64,000 bases of DNA from the NCBI GenBank assembly GCA_030323885.1, contig CM059186.1, forward strand, positions 148,891,407-148,955,406, given 5' to 3'. The position numbers and the translations under genes were made by a program. Every line of letters begins with the position of its first letter. Position 1 is the stretch's first letter. Of the stretch, positions 42,303 through 52,454 are shown piece after piece. The stretch comes from Branchipolynoe longqiensis (lineage: Eukaryota; Annelida; Polychaeta; Phyllodocida; Polynoidae). The notes under the pieces were generated by a model. It was not told the origin of the DNA. It did not search any database and saw nothing but the letters and a program-made list of their open reading frames with translations.

Positions 42303-43692
42303 CGCTGCTGAGGACGGTCTTGGCAGTACCCCACTCCTCGGGTCGTTCCCGTTACCCTCACCAGGGGGCGCCACTCTCTTCATGGTCATATTCACTGCGG
42401 CGCCACTGCGGGTGGTCTCTTCTTCATCCTTGAGGCGTCCATTCTTGGAGGCGAGGTTCACCGGCGTGACTCCTGCAGTCAGCTGTGCACTGCCGTCACA
42501 CAGCGCCACACTTCCGGTTGGCGTGCCGTCTTCGGGGGGGCACCTGTCGTCTGCGTCTCGCTGACCTTCTTTCTGTTGGCTGTTGTCCAACTCCTGTTCC
42601 TTTGTTGGTTCCTTCTTTTCCCCTTCTTCCATCACCTCCACTTTCGCCCCCTTTTTCAACTTCTCTTTCTTTGCTTTCTTCGCTTCCTTCTTTTCTTTCT
42701 TTGCGGCCTTCTTTTCTTGTTTTTCCTTCTTCGCCTCTTTCTTTTTCTCTTCCTTGCTTTCTTCTTCCTTCGCCTTCTCTGACTCTTCTCGTTTTGTTTC
42801 TATCCGTTCTCTCCCTACCTCTGTCTTCGGAATTTCCCGATCCTCTTCTGCCTGTTCTTTCGCTGCTTCTTCCTTCCCTTCCAATTTTGGTTCCACATTC
42901 TGTTCATATATTGCCTCCTTCTTCGGTTCTTTATTTATCTCCACTTTCTGTTCTATCTCCCCTTTCTCATCTTCCCTTTCCCTCACCTCATCATTCGCCA
43001 CCTTCTGTTTTTCCTCCACCATCTTATGTTCTTTCTTCATCTTCTCTTCTTGTACTACCTTCTTTTCTTCTTCTGCTGCCTTCCCCTCTGCGTTCTCCAC
43101 CACCCTCTCTTTTTTCTCAACTTGTACTTCATTCTCCGCCTTCTCCTCTTCCTTCTTCACTACTGCTTCCTTCAACTTCTCTTCCTTCTTATCTACCGCT
43201 TCCTTCAACTTCTCTTCCTTCTTCACTCCCGTTTCCTTCAACTTCTCTTCCTTCTTTACTACCGCTTCCTTTGACTTCTCTTCCTTCTTCACCACCTCTT
43301 CCTTCACCTCCTCCTTCTTCTTCACCACCACCACTTCTTTTAACTCCGCTTCCTTCTTCAGCATCACTTCCTCCAACTCCGTCCCTTCCTTCTCCACCTT
43401 CACCTCCTCTTCCTTCCTCCCCTCATTCTCCTCTTCCTCCACCGGCTCCTCCAGCTCCAGCTGACACTCTTCTGCGGTGAGTTCCTTTGACGAAACCTGT
43501 TCCTCCAGCGTGTTGTCAGTCCCCACGAAGCTGGTCCCGGCGCTCACAATGCCCTCATCTTCCAGCTCCTCGTCTGCGTTTCCGCCAGCCTGTGACACCG
43601 AATCCTCCACATGTACGGTGCTGCCACCTGGTGTTAACTCTTCAAAGTGTGCATGCCGGTTACCACTGCTGCACGTCTCACTGAAGGCCGTA
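42303..43692 (-). CDS. Host gene exon G, Lys/Glu tandem-repeat region
   Basis: 1,390 bases, one base to complete a split codon plus 463 codons. Acceptor CATCAAATAG|TACGGCC, donor TCAGCAGCG|GTGAGT. The N-terminal ~110 residues are acidic (TLEEQVSSKELTAEECQLEL). About 230 residues follow of Lys/Glu-rich sequence, with tandem KKEEKLKEAV units of ~11-13 residues repeated about five times, then KKEAKKEKQEKKAAKKEKKE. The C-terminal ~90 residues are mixed. An alternative in-phase acceptor 12 bases inside (GCCTTCAG|T) would shorten it by four codons. Family unrecognised. Disordered or single-helix function is an inference from composition. Confidence 0.75.
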
Positions 43693-43714
43693 CTATTTGA
43701 TGGAGAAAAGAACA

Positions 43715-43768
43715 TTGGTTGTTGGAGCTTTACGTCCTTGCAACATCTAAGGTCATATCAGGACGGGA
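43715..43768 (-). mobile_element. SINE tail, reverse, next to exon G
   Basis: TTGGTTGTTGGAGCTTTACGTCCTTGCAACATCTAAGGTCATATCAGGACGG begins 22 bp beyond the acceptor of exon G. With the tail at 42206 it brackets the exon in opposite orientations. Confidence 0.8.
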
Positions 43769-43896
43769 GATCAGAATAAAATAAATCTCATGACATATTT
43801 CCACTTTTAAGATTACATGATGCAGTTTGATATCATTCTGCACTAAATAAGTCTAGTACAAATATATTTAATGCCGTCTTTCCACTGGTAAGATTA

Positions 43897-45190
43897 CAGG
43901 TTGCTGGGTTGGGTGTTAGAGTTTTACATCCTGGCAACATCTAAGGTAATATAAGTGTGGGTACCAACTTATGACAGTGGACACTCATGGCGATTTTATA
44001 TTGCTGCCCAACTAGGAAATCAGGCCGCCAGCATCATGACCCTGACGGTAGGTGCTGCGGCAGTTTACCAACTGAAAAGATTTGGCGTACGCTTGCCTGA
44101 TCAGAGCTCGATTTTCACAGTGGAAGCCCGATCACTCTTTCTCGCATTGGAGTGTATCCAACCACACTAACTATGTTGTATACAGTGATTCATTCTGCTG
44201 CCTCCAAGCTGTTGCTGGTCTGAAAACAGACCACCCTATTCTAGCAAAGGTCATTTATAAAATGAACCAACTGGATATGACATCCATCTGTGCTGGGTGA
44301 CCGGCCATGCCAGCATCCCAGGGAACAAACTAGCTGATCAGGCTGCAAAGAGGGCTCAGAACTGTGATGTTGAACCATGTCTGATCCCTCACTCTGATCT
44401 GAAGCCACTAATAGCCACCCACATCAAATCCAAATGGCAACATGAGTGGGATGAAAACATTAATGAACTACAAGAAATTGAACCATCTGTGAGAAAACCA
44501 CCACAGACTCATGCAGGAGGTCGCCGGGAACAAGTGGTCCTTAGCCGCTGCTGCATTGGCCACTTATGGCTTACACATGCCTTTCTGCTCAAGGGGGAAC
44601 TCCCACCCCCTAAATGTATTGGGTGTCAGTCCCCACTGACACTCAAACACATTTGACTAAGATGTGTTGACATTTTGGGCATGCACCAACAATTTTACAC
44701 TGCAGACAGTATGCATGACCTTTTACTAATGTAAAAGAAGAAAACATTTTAGCATTTTTGAGGGTAACTGGTCTGTACCACCTCATATAGCTTACTAAAT
44801 AAATTCTATCAATTAGTAATAAACCCTTAAATCTTTTCTCAGGAATTGTATTTCCCCTGGCCACAAATATACAATTGTGGGCTTTTTAATTTAATGAGTG
44901 TCTATTGACACATAATTGATTCTAGGCTTTTACATGTAAAAGCGATGGTCTGAATAAAAAAACAGTTCTCGCCGTGAATATGGCCTATCCTGCCTACATG
45001 GTGTAAAGCAACCACCAATTAATCAATCAGTCATGACCCTGACACTGAGTACCTAGTACTTGCACCATCCTATTAATGGTAATCACCAAGCTAGGAAGTA
45101 ACAAGTATCAATTTTGTAAGTCCTTGGTTTGATTCGACCGGGAATTGAACTCCCGACCTGCATTCTAACCATTCGGCCACCGAGCCCAGT
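43897..45190 (-). mobile_element. Major SINE split by a LINE insertion
   Basis: The reverse copy starts near 43897 (GGGTGTTAGAGTTTTACATCC), is interrupted at 44046, and resumes at 45031 (CCCTGACACTGAGTACC) to its head complement at about 45190. The interruption is flanked by the 13-bp direct repeat TCATGACCCTGAC (44034-44046 and 45031-45043). Confidence 0.9.
44047..45030 (+). mobile_element. 5'-truncated LINE with RNase H domain
   Basis: 984 bp between 13-bp target-site duplications. Frames at 44052-44656 encode the tail of ORF2: VGAAAVYQLKRFGVR, FTVEARSLFLALE, YVVYSDSFCCLQAV, then GHASIPGNKLADQAAK. These are the RNase H blocks of LINEs that carry this domain (I/Jockey-like groups). A Cys motif follows at LLKGELPPPKCIGCQSPLTL. 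A frameshift or stop separates the blocks near 44300. The 3' end is CATGGTGTAAAGCAACCACC with an (AATC)n tail. Confidence 0.85.
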
Positions 45191-45361
45191 GTAGTAAGTT
45201 CAAAACACTACCCCACAACAACACTATGGTAGTGTTTTCAACCTAGGTTCAAAACACTACAATAGTGTTTTCAACTTAGTTAAAGGTAGGTTCAAAACAC
45301 TACCATGGCCATGCTCAAAACACTATCTTTAAGTTCAAAACACTCCCTTCAAGTTCAAAAC

Positions 45362-45509
45362 ACTACTTCCATGGCGCTGGCAGCCTGGTCTCCCAGTGGG
45401 ACATCACTATAAAGTTGCCATGACTATGCGCTGTCACAAGTCAGTACCCGTTCTGAGATGACCATAGATGTTGCTAGGACGTAAAACAACAACAAACAAA
45501 CAATCAAAC
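45362..45509 (+). mobile_element. Major SINE 3' half inside the word-type MITE
   Basis: CATGGCGCTGGCAGCCTGGTC to CGTAAAACAACAACAAACAAAC, truncated at its 5' side against the MITE word. Confidence 0.85.
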
Positions 45510-45710
45510 ACTGCAGCACCATCAGCGTAGTCTAATACGTGGTGCAGTTGCCGCAGCACCATCAGCGTATACTAATACGTGGTGCAGATGCCGCAGTGCT
45601 ATCAGCGTATATTATTAATATGTGGCAAAATCGACCCAGCACCATCAGCGTATACTAAGTAATACGTGGTGCAGATACCATAGCGCTATCAGCGTATACT
45701 ACTAGTATGT
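45510..45710. repeat. 40-bp hairpin tandem repeat, five units
   Basis: Units CAGCACCATCAGCGTATACT (first 20 of 40) contain GCACCA and TGGTGC about 20 bases apart, so each could fold back. Units 3 to 5 have diverged (CAGTGCTATCAGCG, TAGCGCTATCAGCG). The array lies between two SINE tails (45505 and 45711-45766). Confidence 0.8.
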
Positions 45711-46101
45711 GTGTCCTGATATGACCATAGATGTTCCCAGGATGTAAAACTCCCAATAACCAAACTAGGTTTCAGTTTCAGCTGCTGTGTTATGATAGTG
45801 TTTTGAACTTGGGTAGTGTTTTGGATGTACGTAGGGGTAGTGTTTTGAACTTAACAGTAGTGTTTTCAACTTAAGTTGAAAACACTACCGTAGTGTTTTG
45901 AACTTAGGTTGAAAACACTACCGTAGTGTTTTTGACGGGGTAGTGTTTTGAACGTCCTACACCGGTTCAACGAATACTGAATTTAAAGTAATTGTTCTAT
46001 GCCTTATAACCTATGTAATTCCAGCTATTCCTTCAGTGTGCAATGTCACAGAATGGGCTATTTTGAGCTACAACACAATAACCCCACATTGACACCCTTA
46101 C

Positions 46102-46202
46102 CGAGAAGTAGTGTTGCTCATCACTGATTGCTGGGATGGAGGAAGACGCCGACTGGCAGACGACATTTGCCTACGGGTGTTTCCCGCTCTAATTCTAGTC
46201 CT
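46102..46202 (-). CDS. Host gene exon F
   Basis: 101 bases: acceptor TTCTTTTTCAG|AGGACTAG and donor CTTCTCG|GTAAGG, both strong. In phase 0 it reads RTRIRAGNTRRQMSSASRRL and on to SNTTS, then two bases (CG) carried into exon G, whose single leading base completes Arg. This is the only non-zero phase junction in the gene, and its agreement supports both exons. Basic and Ser-rich, no domain. Confidence 0.7.
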
Positions 46203-47393
46203 CTGAAAAAGAACAGCATTATAGTCAAATTAATCCTCTATGCGTGCATCTTTTTGTTTTAAGGGGAGATAGGTGATCGGGTAAGCATTGGAGGCTATAA
46301 TGTGTGAGGTGGAGCGCAGAAATTGAAGATGTTGCCATTAATTGCCTGTCACATTGGAAAGCTAACCACACACATATCTGATGTGTCTACCTAGCTAAAG
46401 GATTCACCTGGTACTCGCAGTACACGGGTGAAGACAAGCCTTATATAAAAACGGTCGAAAAATCGGGCTAATGAAATGGGTCTTTATGAGAGCTTAATTT
46501 CACAATCTAAGAAGCAACATTTATTCTTTGTATATGTCTTCATGTTTACCCCTACTTTTGAGTTGGAAAATATAATAAAACATATACTTTAATGCAATTT
46601 AAAAGTGAAATCGACAGTGTTCTCTGGCCACCATCTTGTCTTTTTGCATTCTCGCCCATTTCACCAACTCTGTGCCTATATGGGTAGCCATTTGATACTG
46701 GAGCCACAGTTTCTAGTTCATGTTCCATACTAAACCTATTTTCGTCAGTATTTACACTACGTTGTCCTTCAACCATGTACTACAAGTACCGGGTGAATCT
46801 TTTATCTAGTGTCTACCATGAATGCACACTTTATGCATTTTGCATTAAAACAGAGTTATCATCACAATCTATGTGCGCTTAACATCTTGTATCCTCCTAA
46901 AAAGAAATTCTAGTGATTATTGCCTACCCGACCCATTCAGACTCTCATAAATAACATTTACGCACTGACAGTGTGGCCAAAAACCAAGCCTACTTGTATA
47001 GATCACCATTCAAATGTTTATTTGGAACGTGGTGGCTGAATTGGTAGAGCGCGACTTCCTTGCGACTAAAGCAATGGTCGCCGACCTCCTTGCAACCATT
47101 TTGGTCGCAAAGTTTCTGGTGCAGTAGCGGAAACCTCCTTGCAACCTCCTTGAAACCTCCTTGCGACCTACAGGGTAGCAAATAGGTCGATGACCACTAG
47201 GGATCATTTTGCTACCACTTGTGACCATTTTGCGACCATTTGCGACCTATTTGCGACCAACCTTTTTTGTGGTTGCAAAGTGGTCGCAAGCAGTAGTGTG
47301 ACTGGAGTATAATATCAGTGTATTGATTGCATTCTAGGAGATGAATATTGTTGCAGATGAACATTGGAGCAGATGAATAGCTGTTCTACTTAC
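46203..47393. other. Intron with word-type MITE remnant
   Basis: Apart from the MITE at 47053-47312, I see unique AT-rich sequence. A minus-strand open frame at 46552-46776 is open by chance as far as I can judge. Confidence 0.4.
47053..47312. mobile_element. Word-type MITE (GCGACC), copy 2, left end lost
   Basis: The same word set as 35335-35658 (TTGCGACC, GGTCGCAAAG, CAACCTCCTTG). The right end AAGCAGTAGTGTGACTGGAGTA is intact. The left end is replaced by a SINE head scrap (GTGGCTGAATTGGTAGAGCG at about 47030-47050). Confidence 0.75.
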
Positions 47394-47522
47394 AGATGAC
47401 ACAGAGCTGCTCTCAATTAGCTCACTGAGTATGCGCGTGTGTCTGTCGGCTCCACTCGTCACAGATGAGAGGCTGGAGCAGCGGCCATGCTCCAGTGAAC
47501 CAGAATTCAGATTCTCCAATCT
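47394..47522 (-). CDS. Host gene exon E
   Basis: 129 bases, 43 codons, phase 0. Acceptor ATCATTGCACCACAG|AGATTG, with a plausible branch region CTCCTAAATGTGAC upstream, and donor GTGTCATCT|GTAAGT. Product RLENLNSGSLEHGRCSSLSS then SGADRHTRILSELIESSS, Ser-rich. The frame also stays open upstream of the acceptor to 47576, so a longer exon is possible, but no in-phase acceptor is visible there. Confidence 0.65.
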
Positions 47523-47609
47523 CTGTGGTGCAATGATGAACGAGTCACATTTAGGAGATAAGCTCAAATCATCCATCGTGAGTGTACATACATTTCCTGA
47601 TAGCCTTAC

Positions 47610-47966
47610 TTAAAGTTGCATTGTCCGATGGTTTTGAGTTTCTGTTATCTTCTGAGATAAATATATTAGATTGATCGTTATAATCTATCTTACTTTTCCT
47701 TGAAGATACTTTTATCTTAAATGGCTAACTTTTGATATATTTGAAGCACGGCCATGTGAAATTAATTTTGGAAAGCATGCCAAAACTCTGACGCCATCGG
47801 GTTTCTGCAGTAACGGGTTTGATTAAATTGACTTGGTATTCTTTTCTATGTGACAACAAATGTTTAATAAGTGCACCAGTATTTAAGGTTGATACATGGA
47901 ATCAAATCTAGGTGAGTGCTTTGGTTTTGACAAATTTGATGCTTTCATCGGAATATGCAGCTTTAA
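47610..47966 (-). mobile_element. Family-A MITE filling the intron between exons D and E
   Basis: TTAAAGTTGCATTGTCCGATGG to CATCGGAATATGCAGCTTTAA. It makes up 357 of the 469 intron bases, and its end lies 25 bp from the donor of exon D. Confidence 0.85.
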
Positions 47967-47991
47967 ATATGTACTACAAACTAACGCCTAC

Positions 47992-48996
47992 CTGCTGAAG
48001 GAGTTCCGCCCCATAGCCACTGACGGTGTCGATGCTGCTGCTGCGGGAGGCGGACCTCACCAGGGTGCGCCGGGAGGTGGCCGCCATGGAGGCGGGCCTC
48101 ACCTTGCGTCCGGCAGGGCAGACGCCCCCCGGCTTGCCCGAGCCGGTACCCGGTGGCAGCGGGATGTGGCAGTAGTAGGTGAACTCCCGGGCGCGCTGCA
48201 GCGGGGCCGGGTCGGTGGGCGCCAGCTCGGCCGGGTAGACCGTCACACTGTCCGACGCGTGCGCGGTGGCGGACAGGCGAGTCACCGTCGAGACTAGCGT
48301 GACGTCAGTCAGCGCGCTCTGCGCGCTGCTTCCGGCGTTGCTTCCGGCGCTGCCCTCGCTCTTCCGCCGAGACGACGACAGCGACACCAGCGTGCCATCG
48401 ATGCTTCCACCAGTCCAGTTCTTGTCGGCGCTTCCAGTCGCACTTCCAGTTGTACTTCCGGTGTGCGCGCTGGCAACATCATCGGATTGGTCGTCCTCGC
48501 GCTCAAAGGACCACACTTCCGGTGAGTTGGTGAAGCGCGCCGTGCGTCCCTTGCGGAAGACTGGTGCGATGAGCGCGCGAACATGCGACCGCTGTTCCTG
48601 CTGCTGCTGTTGCTGCTCCAAACTGGTGCCGTCCCGCGACTTGAGCCGGCGTGCTGAACCTGGCAGTTGAGCCAGACTGAACGCCGCTGGTGGCTCACTT
48701 CCGGTCAGGCGGGCCGGGGACCAATGCTTGCGCAGCACATCCCAGCAGGACACCGTCACAACCACGACGTCGGTCGCGCTGTGCAGGTCGCGGCGCGACG
48801 ATGTGCCGTCGCTCAGCCATTGCCGGTCCCGACGGCTGGATGAGCCACTTCCGGTGGCTCGGTCCCTGGGGAACTGTCGCGGCCAGCTGGGTGACTGCTG
48901 TGGGTCACCTGCGACGCCGTTCTGCTTGCTGAAGCCATTGGCGGTGGAAATAGTGCCCTTCGCAGATCTCGGAGCAATCGAGGACGATGCACCCAT
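47992..48996 (-). CDS. Host gene exon D, Ser/Gly-rich, begins MGASSS
   Basis: 1,005 bases, 335 codons, phase 0. Acceptor CATCCCTGACAG|ATGGGTGCA and donor TTCAGCAG|GTAGGC. The first codon after the acceptor is ATG, reading MGASSSIAPRSAKG, which fits the N-myristoylation pattern MGxxxS. So this exon could be internal, or the first coding exon after a 5'-UTR intron. It contains a Gln run (EQQQQQQEQ), Ser/Gly/Thr-rich linkers (AHTGSTTGSATGSADKN) and a more ordered end (REFTYYCHIPLPPGTG, RSASRSSSIDTVSGYGAEL). GC-rich with many CG, unlike its introns. Family unrecognised. Confidence 0.7.
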
Positions 48997-49009
48997 CTGT
49001 CAGGGATGA

Positions 49010-50145
49010 AAGATATCCGCGATTTCGCGGATTTCCGCGATTTTTGGTATTCACCGATTAACGTTCATGAAATGCCCATATGTATGACAGCCCCGTCCTG
49101 ATATGACCATAGATGTTGCTAATACAAAAAAAACCAACAAACCATATATGACATAAATTGGTTAATTCGAATCCAGTTCTTATTTGACATTAGATATTGG
49201 TAGAACATAAAACATAAACAAGAAAGTTGGGCATAAGCAATAATAACTATTATCACAATAAGCAGAATTGAAATCTGACTTTGGGCATTTTTCTGCGATT
49301 CCCTATGGGGGGAAAATCCATGTTTTCTCGGAAATTTGCCATTGGCGCCAAGGTCTCGGCCGGGCTTCCACTTTTTTTGCTGGACACCACTTTCATCCCA
49401 TGTCTGTTTAGCAACTTTAAATGTATGAAGAGTAGCACCTGTCTTCACAGACCCCTCTGGTTAGCGAACCTCCGTCATGTGCAGACAGGTTTTTTCAATG
49501 TACTATTTGTCTTTGTTTATTCTGATTGCCCCTCCGATGACAGGACACCAGCTATATTAGGACAACTTTGGTCTGGATGGAGAGTTGTCTGTTGAAGACA
49601 GGTACAACTACCACTACTGCAGTTTACATTCCAACTGGAAAAGGGGGACGGGGCAGGTGTAAAGCTGTGAGAAAGTTTTTAAATCACACTATGAGTGTGA
49701 AGTACAGGACATAGCGGCCAGCTGAAATTTATGAACTGGTAAAGAAATATTCTGACAGTTATTTAATTCAGTAGGAATAAACAAGAAGTGCGTGAGTTTG
49801 TAGATCTCACCTTGCTGAACACAACTATTGTTAGGCCTTTTATGCACAGTATGCACTGTGGGCTGCTACCCACATTAGTTATCATCCCTGCCACCAGAGG
49901 GAATGCTCGGGGTAGAAATCCTCTATAAGACTCTTTCCACAGATCATACTGCATAGTGAGTTGCTACCCACAACAATAGTTCTTGCCAGAGCCGATAGAG
50001 GGCGGGTTGGTGGTGGAAGTCATGCATTAAGTGCGATATTAACCCAGAGAAGCACACTTGCTTAGAGACGCGATGCGTGTTTGTAAACAGACAATCCTGA
50101 CAAGCAGATCACATGGACAAATGAGTTGAGCGCCTGCTTCCGGTT
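49010..50145. other. Intron sequence with SINE and satellite scraps
   Basis: SINE tails at 49090-49142 (CCCGTCCTGATATGACCATAG) and a diverged one at 49175-49225. A CG-free repeat GATTTCCGCGATTTTTGG lies at 49020. A reversed unit of the 125-bp repeat is at 49845-50010. Part of the ~12-kb intron between exons C and D, if they belong to one transcript. Confidence 0.55.
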
Positions 50146-50885
50146 TGGCAGGCTGTGGCTTTGAATCCTTGTCGAGTCAAAACGATGACTAAAAAGTTAA
50201 TACTTGCCACTACCTACCCTGGTGCTTGGCATTACTATAGCCGTGTTCACACGGGCAATGTAAATCGATTCGTAGAAATCGACTTGCCTAGTTCGGCTTA
50301 CATTTCTCGTGTGAACGGGCGTCTGAGTCGGATTAGGGCTGAATCGATTTGTGTGATGCGGATACTGTAAACCACCTGTGGAGGTCGATTACGTAAGCCG
50401 ATTTCGGTGATTCGATTTATTTTGCCCATGTGGACGCACTGAGGCGGATTAAGCACCTCACACGCATGCGCAGTCGAGAGCTTACTTTGTTGACTTTCCG
50501 GTCGATCAAAAGCGCATATTATATAATTTAGTCTATGAAACCGCTAGCTGTGCACAGATATTTTTTTCATCATTTATTTTTAGGGTTTCACTGCCCAGCA
50601 GAAGTTTTGACCGTTCCAAACCAATACGATTCATTAAATACATATCTAGGTCGAATCCACTCTCTCGTGGTGGTGCTGGTCAGACTGGACTTGCTCATGC
50701 GCAGATATCGACTTCCGGCCCAAGTAGTGCCCGTGTGAATGGGCAGCTAATTCGACTCCTGCTATCCGCCTTGGCTGAATCGCTTTAGATTTTGCCCGTG
50801 TGAACACAGCTTATGACAGGACAAGGAGCAGCAGAATGAGGAAGACGAAATTGTCCGTGATTGAAATTCCTCCTGCTTAATCAAT
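50146..50885 (+). mobile_element. SINE subfamily 2 split by a family-B MITE
   Basis: The left part (to 50238) has the B box region GCTTTGAATCCTTGTCGAGTC and CCTGGTGCTTGGCATTACTA. The right part resumes at 50812 with TATGACAGGACAAGGAGCAGCAG and ends GATTGAAATTCCTCCTGCTTAATCAA, as in the copy at 34868-35092. Confidence 0.8.
50239..50811 (-). mobile_element. Family-B MITE, copy 2, inside a SINE
   Basis: AGCCGTGTTCACACGGGC at the left and GCCCGTGTGAACACAGCT at the right. The interior is the reverse of 21804-22402 (CGAATCCACTCTCTCGTG and ATATCGACTTCCGGCCCAAG). Confidence 0.85.
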
Positions 50886-51404
50886 GACTGCAACTATAAT
50901 ATAAGACCGTTGATTCATGTAGATCTCTCCTTGATTAAAAATCCATTAATGTGGAATCCGAATATCGGATGATCACGTATGCAGTTGCCAGGAACTCTGA
51001 GCAAAGCATCAAGAATCAGCAATGTGTAGCTAAACGTACTTTAACGGAAGAATCGCAGAAATTAAATTGTTAAGCTAGTCAAATTTAGCGCAAAGCCAGG
51101 GCCCGGAATGGCTGTGTAAAGCTGTGGATACAATCCGGTAGGATCCTTTGACGCAGTCTTTTCAGCTTAAATGTGCATGGCACCTCCAGTAGCCTGGTCC
51201 TGTTTGATGTGTGCGGGCTACTCCGTGTGTCTAGGTCACAGGCATGTCTATTCCCATGGCTCGTCCATACAGGCAGGTGGGTAGGCTAATGAATGCAGTG
51301 CCAATGGAATTAACAATAGACCCTCATCTGAGGCCAGTTTTATTATGTGAGTTTATTATGGAAAATGGGTGTTCCATGCTGAATTCAAATAGAGTTAAAC
51401 CTTG
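50886..51404. other. Intron or intergenic, nothing recognised
   Basis: Unique sequence without repeat-family matches or gene signals that I can support. Confidence 0.4.
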
Positions 51405-51905
51405 AAGTTGCATAATCCGATATTTTTCAGTTTCTGCTATATATATATAATATATATATATATATAATATATATATATATAATATATATATATATATACA
51501 TTTCTGCCACATGTAATATATTATATGTAGTAAATAGGCAGAAACTTGAAGCCATCAGATATAATATATAATAGATACGTCCTAATATGTATAATATAGG
51601 GCCTATTTAATATATAATATATATAATATAACATAATATATAATATATATATGTAATATTTATAATATATATAATATTTATAATATATATAATATATATA
51701 TAATATATATACTATATATAATATGTATAATATATATAATATATATAATGTTTGATATATATAATATATATATATAATATATAGTATAATCTTGTATACA
51801 GCAATAAATGCTTAATAATTGCACCAGCATCTAAGATAGATATGTAGAATCAAATCGCAATACATGTAGCGTTTGCTTTGACTAATCGGACTATCAAGCT
51901 TTAAA
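51405..51905 (-). mobile_element. Family-A MITE with internal AT expansion
   Basis: The left end CTTGAAGTTGCATAATCCGATA and the right landmarks (AATGCTTAATAATTGCACCAG, ACTAATCGGACTATC) belong to family A. The middle, 51438-51790, has become (TATAATATATA)n. A second right-half copy follows at 51906-52040. Confidence 0.75.
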
Positions 51906-52132
51906 TTGACTTAACGTTTATTCTATGCAGTAATAAACGTTTACTAAATGCATCAGTATATAAGTTGGATGTGTCTGATCAATTGTAGGCAATTGTTTTG
52001 GTTTCAAAGATTACATGGTTTCATCCGATTATGCAACTTCAATTAAAATTCACAGTGACGACTCAAGTGTATACGGTCTAACTATGGAATCTAGTATTAC
52101 AATTATAAAATATAAACCTGTGACATTAAGAT

Positions 52133-52454
52133 TGGTTGGTTGTTGGAGTTTTATAACCTAGCCACATCTAAGATCATATCAGGATGGGCACAGACTTGTG
52201 ACAGTGTGCACTCATGGCGACTTTATAGTGCTGCTCGACCAGGAAATCAGACCACCAACACCATGACCTGATATCCCACTCAGTCATATTATCCAGACAC
52301 TGAGCTAACCAGTCATTGCCCGATCCTATTAATGCCGAGCGCCAGGCTAGGAAGCGATAAGTATCAAAGTAATTGGTTTGACTTGACTGAGAACCGAACT
52401 CCCGATCTCACACACGCGAGGCCCACGCTCTACTGATTCGACCACCGCGCCCGG
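52133..52454 (-). mobile_element. Major SINE, full-length reverse copy
   Basis: From GGTTGGTTGTTGGAGTTTTAT to the head complement ACTGATTCGACCACCGCGCC. All body landmarks are present in reverse order. A second fragment of the same family lies at 52570-52660. Confidence 0.9.

Larger units (their letters stand above)
45191..45960. mobile_element. Word-type MITE (GTTCAAAACACTAC) with internal insertions
   Basis: The left end GTAGTAAGTTCAAAACACTACCCC and the right end GGGGTAGTGTTTTGAACGTCCTAC are imperfect inverses. The shoulders (45191-45365 and 45790-45960) reiterate GTTCAAAACACTACC and its complement more than a dozen times. The centre holds a SINE fragment, a 40-bp array and another SINE tail. 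Confidence 0.85.

Noticed and set aside
42485..43480. Plus-strand frame of 331 codons, and two others, over exon G
   Set aside because: Mirror of the Lys/Glu-rich coding exon on the minus strand (GAA/AAG read as TTC/CTT), giving Ser/Phe/Leu strings. The minus strand has splice and phase support.
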